DNA of 64,000 bases from Streptomyces olivoverticillatus. GTDB lineage: Bacteria; Actinomycetota; Actinomycetes; Streptomycetales; Streptomycetaceae. Positions within the stretch are counted from its first letter, which is position 1, and every line of letters begins with the position of its first letter. Shown here in pieces: positions 58,011-64,000 of the stretch. The stretch lies in assembly GCF_014203555.1 (NCBI RefSeq), contig NZ_JACHJH010000002.1:466791-530790 (forward strand). Direction: 5' to 3'. Made by a program: the position numbers and the translations under genes. The notes below the pieces were generated by a model, which worked only from the letters and a program-made list of their open reading frames with translations, had not been told where the DNA came from and made no database searches.

Positions 58011-58370
58011 CAGATGGCTGAATTCTTGACGGCGGACAATCTTCCCGAAGGGTTTGAGTACCCTGCGGAGTTCATTCGTGTCGCGGAGGACCTTGAGCTG
58101 ACAAATTTGGAGCCGTGGTGGATTTTCGACGGCGACCAATTGCGGATCAGGGCCACCGGGCTGCGAGATCGCTACCCGGAACGCAAGCTGGTTCCGTTTG
58201 CTCGTCGACAGGACAATGATGACCTGGCTTGCTGGGACTTGGATCGGGGAGACGTGGCGGTGATCCATGATTTCGCCGACGCCGGGCGGGAGCAGCGGGA
58301 GCGTTTTGAGGACTTCAACGCATGGCTGCGACAGGCCGTCGAAGATCTTATTGAGTTCGGCGACATGTGA
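57650..58370 (+). other. Low-GC toxin tip and immunity gene segment
   Basis: Counted samples show the change: 65% GC in 56101-56160 (RHS core), 53% in 57661-57720 (tip) and 50% in 58021-58080 (immunity gene). The break coincides with the DPLGL signature that ends the RHS core. This supports separate acquisition of the toxin/immunity tip. Confidence 0.65.
58014..58370 (+). CDS. SUKH (SMI1/KNR4)-type immunity protein
   Basis: A 118-residue acidic protein starting MAEFLTADNLPEGFEYP, three bases after the toxin stop. The core (LVPFARRQDNDDLACWDLDRGDVAVIHDF and FEDFNAWLRQAVEDLIEFGD) fits the SUKH fold, the commonest immunity family of polymorphic toxins. It probably binds and neutralises the ParB-like tip of the upstream protein. 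There is no signal peptide, so it protects from inside the cytoplasm. Coupling to the toxin guarantees co-expression. Confidence 0.85.
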   Translation: MAEFLTADNLPEGFEYPAEFIRVAEDLELTNLEPWWIFDGDQLRIRATGLRDRYPERKLVPFARRQDNDDLACWDLDRGDVAVIHDFADAGREQRERFEDFNAWLRQAVEDLIEFGDM

Positions 58371-58385
58371 ATCAGAAGTGAAGTC

Positions 58386-58397
58386 GGGGGGGGGGGG
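58386..58397 (+). repeat. Poly-G tract of 12
   Basis: Twelve consecutive G residues begin 16 bases after the immunity gene stop, immediately followed by a GC-rich inverted stretch. Homopolymers of this length slip readily. It lies outside any gene. Confidence 0.9.
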
Positions 58398-58431
58398 CGC
58401 CCCAGGCCCCGGCCCGGGAAGCTGGTGCCTT

Positions 58432-58467
58432 GGTGGGTAAGGTGCTCGCTTACCGACCCACCGTTTT
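58432..58467. terminator. Terminator after the toxin-immunity operon
   Basis: GGTGGGT (58432-58438) pairs with ACCCACC (58456-58462), with AAG/CTT inside, followed by GTTTTG. It lies between the immunity gene and the convergent LppU-like gene. Confidence 0.6.
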
Positions 58468-58486
58468 GTAAGCGGCTCCCAGGGCG

Positions 58487-58855
58487 TCAGTGGCGATTTC
58501 CGGTGAAGCACACAACGAACGGCTTCGTGCCGGTCTGTGAAAGTGCTCCCGTTGACCCCTCGACGTCGGAGCATGCGAACGGCGTGAAGTAGGTGTCTTC
58601 GAGTTTCTTCAGTACCTTGTAGTCGGCCTTCGGGTCGCCGCAGTCCCGTTTTCTGATCTCCGGGTTCTTGGTGGTTCCCGTGTTCTCGAAACAGTCGCCC
58701 GCCGTGACAGTCGTGTGGTCGTCGTCTGTGATGAACTGACGGTTGATGAAGAAGGCGGCGACACAGACCCCGACGAGCACCCCGGCAAAGATCCAGAGCC
58801 TGCGCAGGCGATTGTCGGGTTGAAGTGAGTCGCCGAGGGGCGGCAGTGTGGTCAT
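58487..58855 (-). CDS. LppU/SCO3897-like single-pass membrane protein
   Basis: A 122-residue protein from ATG 58855, chosen because AGGAG lies seven bases upstream on this strand. Residues 1-22 are cytoplasmic; one helix follows (LWIFAGVLVGVCVAAFFI, ~23-40), and the rest is exported. The outer part has four cysteines (AGDCFEN, KRDCGDP, PFACSDV, FVVCFTG) suitable for two disulfides, matching the LppU/SCO3897 pattern. The function is unknown. It faces the toxin operon tail to tail. Confidence 0.78.
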   Translation of the reverse strand: MTTLPPLGDSLQPDNRLRRLWIFAGVLVGVCVAAFFINRQFITDDDHTTVTAGDCFENTGTTKNPEIRKRDCGDPKADYKVLKKLEDTYFTPFACSDVEGSTGALSQTGTKPFVVCFTGNRH

Positions 58856-59074
58856 GGGGTGTCTCCTGGAGCATGGATTCTGTGGGGCCGAACGTTGCAT
58901 GGTAGGTCGACCGCCCGAGAACTGAATCGGGGCAAGCAGGATCTTGGGCGCCTTCCATGCGGATGTGTGTCTGACGCCACACTGGTTCGGTGGCACCTTG
59001 TCCGTAAGGCACCTTCCAGGTCAGCCGGCTATCCGGTGTCCCGAGCAGGCGCGGATGGTTACCCGGTCAAGTCG

Positions 59075-59314
59075 TCAAAGGGCTCCGGTCTTTATGCGCG
59101 ATATGAGTGGGCGGAGTCTGTCAGGGCTGGTGGTGACGACCGCATGGGGTGTGTCACTCTCTCGCAAATGGATCCTGCTTGTGCGCGCGAGGTAGAGGCA
59201 GGCATCGCCTTCGCCGCTGAATGAGGATTTCTGCCAAACCTCTTCCGAGGCCAGGTAGATGCATGAGGATGCCTCTTCGCTGAATGAGGATTTCTGCCAA
59301 TCAAGAGTGGACAT
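59075..59314 (-). CDS. DUF397 domain protein with duplicated motif
   Basis: A 79-residue protein from ATG 59314. DUF397 proteins normally carry one W-x-KSS-x-S motif near the N-terminus. Here WQKSSFS occurs twice, in DWQKSSFSEEASSCIYLA and VWQKSSFSGEGDACLYLA, before the usual end (DTPHAVVTTSPDRLRPLISRIKTG). A 23-base direct repeat underlies the duplication. Such proteins are small partners of Scr1/WhiJ-type XRE regulators, and the regulator gene ends 11 bases upstream, giving a co-transcribed pair. Confidence 0.85.
   Translation of the reverse strand: MSTLDWQKSSFSEEASSCIYLASEEVWQKSSFSGEGDACLYLARTSRIHLRESDTPHAVVTTSPDRLRPLISRIKTGAL
59215..59300 (-). repeat. 23-base direct repeat in the DUF397 gene
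   Basis: Positions 59215-59237 and 59278-59300 are identical over 23 bases (CGCTGAATGAGGATTTC...). The unit encodes WQKSSFS and is 63 bases apart, that is 21 codons in frame. Confidence 0.85.
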
Positions 59315-59325
59315 GTCTGGTCCCG

Positions 59326-60180
59326 TCAAAATCCCTGGCCGATACGGTGAATGAGGTCGCGTGATGCACGCGGTGAAAGGGCAACGTTCTTCATCCGATC
59401 CAAGATCAAGCGATACTTCTCCAGCTTCGCTGCCGAGTCGATGCATGCGCCGCCCTCGGCGACGTCAAGCAGCGCGGTGTCGAGCTGGGGCACCGCACCG
59501 GACAGGTAGTCGACTCCATGGCCTGAGCTGGGAAAGGCGGTGCCGTTGAAGGGAATGACCACGATGGTGATGTTGTCCCTTTCGCTCATCCCGAGGAGAT
59601 GATCGAGCTGGGCTTTGGCGGTGGTGGATCCACCGAACTCCATGCGCAGGGCCGCTTCGTGGATGATTGCGGTGTAAGCGGGTGGGGTGTCGCGGTAGAG
59701 GATCGCCTGTCGCTTGATCCGGTGGGAAACTCGGTATTCGATCTCGTGCGGCAGTAGCGTCGGCACCGCCTCGCGGAAGACCGCGCGGGCGTAGTCCGTG
59801 GTCTGGAGCAAGCCGGGGATGTTGATGACCTGTGCGACGCGCAATGCCGCCGCATGGTGTTCGAGTTCAGCAAGGTCGCTCAAACCTGTTGGCAGCGACT
59901 CGCGGTACTCCTCCCACCAGCCGCGCTTGCGGTCCCCCGTCATCGCGGCGAGTGCATCGACCAGTTCCTTGTCCGAACAGTCGTAGGCGCGAGCGAATGC
60001 ACGGACTCTGTCGGCGCTGACTCCGTAGCGCCCGGCTTCGATGTTGCTGATGCGGGACTGAGTGACGCCCAGGAGCGCTGCTGCCTCTGTTGCGGACAGA
60101 TCCGCTCGCTCGCGAAGCCGCCTGAGTTCGACGCCGAGGCGTCGGCGCCGAACAGTCGGTAGGGGTGAACTGGGAGGCAT
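59326..60180 (-). CDS. Scr1/WhiJ-type XRE family transcriptional regulator (DUF5753)
   Basis: A 284-residue regulator starting MPPSSPLPTVRRRRLGVELRRLRERADLSATEAAALLGVTQSRISNIEAGR, a clear N-terminal XRE helix-turn-helix (~15-70). The C-terminal DUF5753 domain follows (VAQVINIPGLLQTTDYARAVF, FGGSTTAKAQLDHLLGMSERDNITIVVIPF). These regulators act with DUF397 proteins and often a divergent HATPase gene, as in the whiJ locus of Streptomyces; here all three are present. It probably binds the divergent intergenic region. The gene is in one transcript with the DUF397 gene. Confidence 0.93.
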   Translation of the reverse strand: MPPSSPLPTVRRRRLGVELRRLRERADLSATEAAALLGVTQSRISNIEAGRYGVSADRVRAFARAYDCSDKELVDALAAMTGDRKRGWWEEYRESLPTGLSDLAELEHHAAALRVAQVINIPGLLQTTDYARAVFREAVPTLLPHEIEYRVSHRIKRQAILYRDTPPAYTAIIHEAALRMEFGGSTTAKAQLDHLLGMSERDNITIVVIPFNGTAFPSSGHGVDYLSGAVPQLDTALLDVAEGGACIDSAAKLEKYRLILDRMKNVALSPRASRDLIHRIGQGF

Positions 60181-60203
60181 GGTGCTCCTCGTCGTGTTGC
60201 TCG

Positions 60204-60214
60204 CACACAGTGTG
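60204..60214. promoter_or_regulatory. Short palindrome CACACAGTGTG
   Basis: An 11-base perfect palindrome 24 bases upstream of the XRE start. It is a possible operator half of the divergent region. Confidence 0.3.
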
Positions 60215-60238
60215 GTGCTGTCACTCGATCCGGTTGGT

Positions 60239-60277
60239 ATGGACTACGGCTCACGGATTTCATGGAATGTAGTCCAT
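60239..60277. promoter_or_regulatory. Inverted repeat, candidate operator of the XRE regulator
   Basis: ATGGACTAC (60239-60247) is matched exactly by GTAGTCCAT (60269-60277), 30 bases centre to centre, about three helical turns. It lies in the 165-base divergent region between the XRE and HATPase genes. Confidence 0.5.
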
Positions 60278-60345
60278 GTGTGGCGCTACGGTCTGAGTCA
60301 AGCCGCTCGCAAGGCCCCAACTCCGCCTCCCGCCAGGAGACTTCC

Positions 60346-60942
60346 ATGGCCACCGTATCGCCGCCGCAGCCCTGGTCGTACACCCTCGAACTGCCGCGCG
60401 ACCCCCGTGCGCCAGGGGTTGCCCGGACCACCCTTCGAGCCATTCTCCGAAGCCACGACATGCCGCAACACCTCCACATCGCACAGCTGTTGGCCAGCGA
60501 GCTGGTCACCAACACCTGGCTGCACACCGACGGACCCTGCACGATGCGGCTGCGCGGCTGGGAGGGCGGTCGGTTGCGGGTGAGTGTGTGGGACGCCAGC
60601 CCCTTCGTGCCGCCGCCGTTCGGGCCGGGGCTTCCAGACAGGGCAGCCGCGGGAGCCGAGGCCGGGCGCGGGCTGTGGCTCGTACAGATGTGTGCCAGTA
60701 AGTGGGGGAGCCACACGTACGACAAGCGACGGTTCGGCAAATCGCTCTGGTTCGAGCTGCTGCCCCCACGGACGAGACGCGCGTCGACCTCCCCCGTGGG
60801 CTGCACCCAGTGCGTCGACCTGGAGGCCGCTCGCAGACGGGCCGTGGCCGGTGGGGACCGGGACGAAGTCATCGACGCCACGATCGCCGTCCGCAGTCAC
60901 TTCCGCCACACCCACCTGCTCCCGGAAGGGTGCACCTGGTGA
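60346..60942 (+). CDS. HATPase-domain (anti-sigma-factor-like) protein
   Basis: A 198-residue protein from ATG 60346, with AGGAGA five bases upstream. It has a GHKL/HATPase_c fold of the RsbW type: IAQLLASELVTNTWLHTDGP holds the N-box asparagine, VSVWDASPF the D box, and GRGLWLVQMCASKWG the G box. A C-terminal extension (CTQCVDLEAARRRAVAGGDRDEVIDATIAVRSHFRHTH) is helical with a CxxC. It likely acts as an anti-sigma or regulatory kinase in the WhiJ-type system. It overlaps the next gene by GTGA. Confidence 0.88.
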   Translation: MATVSPPQPWSYTLELPRDPRAPGVARTTLRAILRSHDMPQHLHIAQLLASELVTNTWLHTDGPCTMRLRGWEGGRLRVSVWDASPFVPPPFGPGLPDRAAAGAEAGRGLWLVQMCASKWGSHTYDKRRFGKSLWFELLPPRTRRASTSPVGCTQCVDLEAARRRAVAGGDRDEVIDATIAVRSHFRHTHLLPEGCTW

Positions 60943-61181
60943 CCGCCACCGCCACCGCCTACGCCGCCGGTCGGCTCGTCGGCAACTGCTCGCATCGGGG
61001 CGGATGGACGCACGACGCCGGGGAGTTGCGCTGCGACGGATGCGGTACCCGCCGCTTCACGGACTACGGCGCGTTGCGCCCGCCGGGGCTGCCGTCGACC
61101 GTCACTTCGAGCGCCCGCGGCAGTGCCGCTCAAACTCGAGGGCGGCGGCGTCCCGTTGTGTGCACATACTTCGGCTCATGA
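60939..61181 (+). CDS. DUF6255-like small zinc-finger protein
   Basis: An 80-residue protein from GTG 60939, overlapping the HATPase stop by four bases. It has CSHRGGWTHDAGELRCDGCGTRRFTDYGALRPPGLP; the C/H and CxxC cysteines probably bind zinc. Related proteins often accompany natural-product or WhiJ-type genes. The function is unknown. Its stop overlaps the following GNAT start (ATGA). Confidence 0.75.
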   Translation: MTATATAYAAGRLVGNCSHRGGWTHDAGELRCDGCGTRRFTDYGALRPPGLPSTVTSSARGSAAQTRGRRRPVVCTYFGS

Positions 61182-61630
61182 CTGTCGCTGGAGAACCGAA
61201 CCTCATCGTTGGAGAGCAGGACAGCGAGCTCACCGGGCGCCTGGAGCGGGAGCTCGACGCCTTCAACGAGGCGGCGACCGGTGCCGCCCCGCACGGTGAC
61301 GTCTCCGTGAAGGTGACCGATGCCGACGGGCGGCTCGTCGGCGGGCTGACCGCGTGGGTCTGGGGGCGGCTCTGCGGTATCGAGCTGCTCTGGGTGCGGG
61401 AGGACTGCCGTGCGGGCGGCTGGGGTTCGAAGCTGATCCGGGCCGCGGAGGCCGAGGCGGTGCGCCGCGGGTGTGAGCGGATGATGGTCTCCTCTTACAC
61501 CTTCCAGGCTCCGGGCTTCTACCAGCACCACGGCTACGTCGAGGTCGGCCGGGTGCCCGGTATTCCCGGTGGGCATGCCGATGTGTATCTGACCAAGGCG
61601 TTGACGGACCGGGGACCCGGCCGGGAATGA
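61178..61630 (+). CDS. GNAT family N-acetyltransferase
   Basis: A 150-residue acetyltransferase from ATG 61178. The acetyl-CoA-binding motif appears as LLWVREDCRAGGWGSKLIRAAEAEAVRRGC, followed by SYTFQAPGFYQHHGYVEVGRVPG, the usual C-terminal strand. The acceptor is unknown. It is the third member of a coupled set with the HATPase and DUF6255 genes, so it may act in the same regulatory unit. Confidence 0.9.
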   Translation: MTVAGEPNLIVGEQDSELTGRLERELDAFNEAATGAAPHGDVSVKVTDADGRLVGGLTAWVWGRLCGIELLWVREDCRAGGWGSKLIRAAEAEAVRRGCERMMVSSYTFQAPGFYQHHGYVEVGRVPGIPGGHADVYLTKALTDRGPGRE

Positions 61631-61652
61631 CCGCCCGCATACGGCTGCCCGT

Positions 61653-62996
61653 TCAACGCAGCTTGTCGGCCTCCCGTACGCGGTGGAGGTGGATGAGGAC
61701 ATCGAAGGACCGGCCGATCCGGACATCGGCGAGCGGGCAGGGGTATTCGGTGCCGATGCTGCGCATGGGGCGGGTGGTGTCCAGCCAGGCACGGGCCGCT
61801 GCCGGGGCGCTGCGGATGTCGAGGAAGTAATCGGTGCGGCGGACCTGGTCGAGGGTGTGTTCACTGGTGTCGGGATCGGCCGCACCCACCGTGAACTTCT
61901 TCCACGATCCGGCAAGGGCCTGGTCCTGCGACAGGAAGGACCCCTGGCCGAAGGTGAATCCGACGGGGAGATAGGCCTTGCCGAGCGCTTCGCGCAGGAA
62001 CGCGCCCTGCACCTTTGGGTGCGTCTCGGGGAGGTCGGGTACATAGGCCACATGCCCGTTGTGCGCCGATAGCAGCACCTTGTGGCCGGTGTGTCGATGC
62101 CACCAGGTGACGTTCTCGGCCATCGTCCGGTCGCGGTAGATCATCGCGGTGCGCATCGCCTCGGCGTCTTCGAGGTTGCAGGCGAGAAACGCGGCGGTCT
62201 GGGCGATGGACCGGGCGTGCTGCACGGTCCACTCGAAGTCTCCGCCGCCTGCGCCTCGTTCGCCCTCCAGCAGCTCCAGGGCCTGCTGGGCGTTGGCCGC
62301 CAGTCGCTGTCTCTCCGGGAGCGGCCTTCGCAGATAGGCGAAGCTGTCGTCGAGGGGGCGCAGGCCGGTGTAGAGCTCGGTGAAGCGCGGCAGCGACTTC
62401 GGGTGGTGCTGCCGGACATAGCCCGTCACCCGCTCGAAGAGGTCGTCCCCCACCTTGGGAGCGCCGATGTCATCGCCCATGAAGTGGACCCGGTGGCCGG
62501 GATGGCGTCGGTTGTGGTCCCGCATCCACTCGATCAGATGCAGGAACTCCTCGCGCTCCCACGGCGATCTCCCCAGGGCCTCCTTCACCACCTGGCGCGC
62601 ATCCCCTCGGCCGCTCTGAACGTACTCGTCGAGTCGCAGTCCTGCGGGCCAGCTCATCTCCAGGGCGAAGGTGGTGAAGCCCTTCTCCTCGACGAGATAG
62701 CGGAAGACCCGCTCCTTCATGGTGAAGAATTCGTGCGACCCGTGCGTGGCCTCGCCCAGGCCCACCACCTTGGCGTCGCTGATCATCGCCCCCAGGGGCC
62801 GCAGGTCAACCGCGTCCGGCCCCGGTTCCGTGGACCGCAGCGGGTGGGCTGCCTGCTCCAGCGCACGGACCGGGTTTTGGCCATCGGGCTGTGCCGGGGC
62901 CTTCTGGGCCGCGTAGGCCATGGTGGGAACTGGCAGCGCCCCCACCATGGCTGCCGCCGCCATCAGCAGCGGCCGTCGCCGTATCTCCCCGGTCAT
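61653..62996 (-). CDS. Exported erythromycin esterase family protein
   Basis: A 447-residue protein from ATG 62996, chosen because GAGAGG lies eight bases upstream; GTG 63005 overlaps that site. A signal peptide with a Tat-like start (GEIRRRPLLMAAAAMVGALPVPTMAYAAQ) is followed by the EreA-like domain: VVGLGEATHGSHEFFTMKERVFRYLVEEKGFTTFALE, with the catalytic-type His in EATHGSHE, and later WHRHTGHKVLLSAHNGHVAY. Macrolide esterases open lactones, but many family members have other substrates; no macrolide genes are near. Export argues for action outside the cytoplasm. Confidence 0.9.
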   Translation of the reverse strand: MTGEIRRRPLLMAAAAMVGALPVPTMAYAAQKAPAQPDGQNPVRALEQAAHPLRSTEPGPDAVDLRPLGAMISDAKVVGLGEATHGSHEFFTMKERVFRYLVEEKGFTTFALEMSWPAGLRLDEYVQSGRGDARQVVKEALGRSPWEREEFLHLIEWMRDHNRRHPGHRVHFMGDDIGAPKVGDDLFERVTGYVRQHHPKSLPRFTELYTGLRPLDDSFAYLRRPLPERQRLAANAQQALELLEGERGAGGGDFEWTVQHARSIAQTAAFLACNLEDAEAMRTAMIYRDRTMAENVTWWHRHTGHKVLLSAHNGHVAYVPDLPETHPKVQGAFLREALGKAYLPVGFTFGQGSFLSQDQALAGSWKKFTVGAADPDTSEHTLDQVRRTDYFLDIRSAPAAARAWLDTTRPMRSIGTEYPCPLADVRIGRSFDVLIHLHRVREADKLR

Positions 62997-63194
62997 GCCG
63001 ATCACCTCTCAACTCGGTTGTCTCAAGCCGAGAATGATGATCGCGCCGACGACGCGGCCGCGCGCTGCGGCTGGCCTCCGGCATCTGCTGGGGGTAGCCC
63101 CACCCCGGGCGCCCGGCGAGGAGGTGCGAATCCTCGCCGCCGAGATCCGCACCTTCCTCACGGGCGTTGCCCAGTTAGCCGGATCACCTCTCCG

Positions 63195-63419
63195 CTACGC
63201 CCTGTAGCGGTAGCGGATCCGGCCGCGGGTGAGGTCGTAGGGGCTGAGTTCCACGAGCACCCGGTCGTACGGGAGGATCTTGATGTAGTTCTTCCGGATC
63301 TTCCCGCTGATGTGGGCGAGCACCGTGTGCCCGTTCTTTAGCTCCACCTTGAAAGTGGCGTTGCGCAGGCATTCGATGACGGTGCCCTCGACTTCTACGC
63401 CCCCTGCTGTTTTCGTCAT
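63195..63419 (-). CDS. infA: Translation initiation factor IF-1 paralogue
   Basis: A 74-residue S1/OB-fold protein ([74 protein letters not shown]), the size and core of IF-1. It differs from the usual actinobacterial form at several sites ([28 protein letters not shown]). The normal infA lies in the ribosomal protein cluster, which is not in this window, so this is probably a second copy. GTG 63425 is an alternative start. IF-1 guards the ribosomal A site; a variant might work under stress. Confidence 0.9.
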   Translation of the reverse strand: MTKTAGGVEVEGTVIECLRNATFKVELKNGHTVLAHISGKIRKNYIKILPYDRVLVELSPYDLTRGRIRYRYRA

Positions 63420-63481
63420 GGTCACTCACTTCTTTCGTTCTGTGACGGTGTAGTCGGTAGGAAACGAGCGCGGTGCGAGCG

Positions 63482-64000
63482 TCAGCGGCGGACGAGCTCC
63501 AAGGTGCTGCCCGCGCGCCGGGCGCCGATGCCCTCGAACAGGGCGGTGGCCGCCGCGTTGGACTCGTCCACCTCGGCCCATGCCGCCGCGGTCCCGGAGC
63601 GGTGCAACGAACCCAGCGCGTGGGCCAGCAGCGCCCGGGCGATACCGCGGCGGTGCCTGTCGGCCCGGACGGCGATCAGCCCGATCCGTGGCTGCCGGGG
63701 CAGCGGCTTCACCCGGACCAGTCCCACGTACTGGCCGCAGTGCCGCGCCACCGCGTACTTCGACGGGTCGAGCACGGTGGTCCCCGCCGGGCGGGGCAGC
63801 ACCTCGGCCGGCATCGTCTGCCATCCGACGGCGGCCTCGACCTCGTCCCGGATGATGCGGTCCAGGGCGCGCAGCGGGCCCTCCTCCGCCTCGCCGGCGG
63901 GCACGATCGTCACGCCCGACGGGGTCCGCACCGAGCCGAGCCCGGTGACCTGCGGGTCGGTGGGTACGCGATAGCCCCACTCGCGGCGTGCGGCGGTGAA
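63482..64000 (-). CDS. GNAT family acetyltransferase (5' end outside window)
   Basis: The frame is open to the window edge, reading FTAARREWGYRVPTDPQVTGLGS before the internal GTG at 63931, so the gene continues beyond. The visible 173 codons have the GNAT core: YVGLVRVKPLPRQPRIGLIAVRADRHRRGIARALLAHALG (acetyl-CoA binding) and AWAEVDESNAAATALFEGIGARR near the end. The upstream part may hold another acetyltransferase half-domain. The substrate is unknown. Confidence 0.85.
   Translation of the reverse strand, partial: FTAARREWGYRVPTDPQVTGLGSVRTPSGVTIVPAGEAEEGPLRALDRIIRDEVEAAVGWQTMPAEVLPRPAGTTVLDPSKYAVARHCGQYVGLVRVKPLPRQPRIGLIAVRADRHRRGIARALLAHALGSLHRSGTAAAWAEVDESNAAATALFEGIGARRAGSTLELVRR

Noticed and set aside
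58859..59224. A plus-strand gene between the LppU-like and DUF397 genes
   Set aside because: It overlaps the DUF397 gene, has no ribosome site and no recognisable domain.

Overview
The window looks like chromosomal DNA of a Streptomyces or close relative. It is very GC-rich, starts with GTG/TTG/CTG as well as ATG, is full of long shadow frames on the opposite strand, has terminators that are long GC hairpins without U-tracts, and carries a gene order typical of the conserved Streptomyces core. The species cannot be named from the sequence alone.

Layout. 1-3.7 kb: end of a CHAD-domain gene and two radical-SAM-type genes (a B12-binding radical SAM protein and its TIGR03936/DUF2344 partner). 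3.9-10.4 kb: RNase E/G with repeat-rich arms, then rplU-rpmA-obg for ribosome building. 10.4-12.5 kb: a membrane CDP-glycerol-transferase-like gene. 12.7-16.2 kb: proB and proA (proline synthesis) around a small conserved gene. 16.2-23.2 kb: two paralogous anchored proteins, an M48 protease, two tiny membrane proteins, then nadD, a LytR_C-domain protein, rsfS and a histidine phosphatase that appears to start at CTG. 23.3-26.3 kb: two identical tRNA-Ala(GGC) genes around a zinc-ribbon gene, then a two-gene redox module (membrane cytochrome-like protein plus NuoF-like/ferredoxin fusion). 26.5-31.6 kb: a secreted sedolisin protease and leuS, whose leader encodes a Leu-Leu-Leu peptide followed by a U-tract terminator. 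31.8-39.8 kb: a DegV protein, the DNA-uptake pair comEA-comEC, an arylamine N-acetyltransferase, holA and rpsT. 40-52.3 kb: lepA, an acyl-CoA ligase, a TnpB relic fused to a truncated SpoIIE-type phosphatase, hemW, DUF3097, an MBL hydrolase, hrcA-dnaJ under a CIRCE operator, a nitronate monooxygenase, rsmE and a LuxR regulator.

From 53.2 kb the window becomes accessory. A three-gene polymorphic toxin cassette (WXG100-like protein, 1442-residue RHS protein with a ParB-like C-terminal tip, SUKH-type immunity protein) is translationally coupled or nearly so, and GC drops at the toxin tip. Next come an LppU-like anchored protein and a WhiJ-type regulatory cluster: a DUF397 protein with a duplicated motif, a Scr1-type XRE regulator, and a divergent HATPase-DUF6255-GNAT operon joined by 4-base overlaps. 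The window ends with an exported erythromycin-esterase-family protein, a second-type IF-1 and a partial GNAT gene.

The most interesting points are the toxin/immunity cassette with its exchanged tip, the candidate leucine attenuator before leuS, the clean TnpB/phosphatase junction, the CTG starts that hide catalytic or conserved N-termini, and a set of genes whose -10 box places transcription start on the start codon (leaderless mRNAs).
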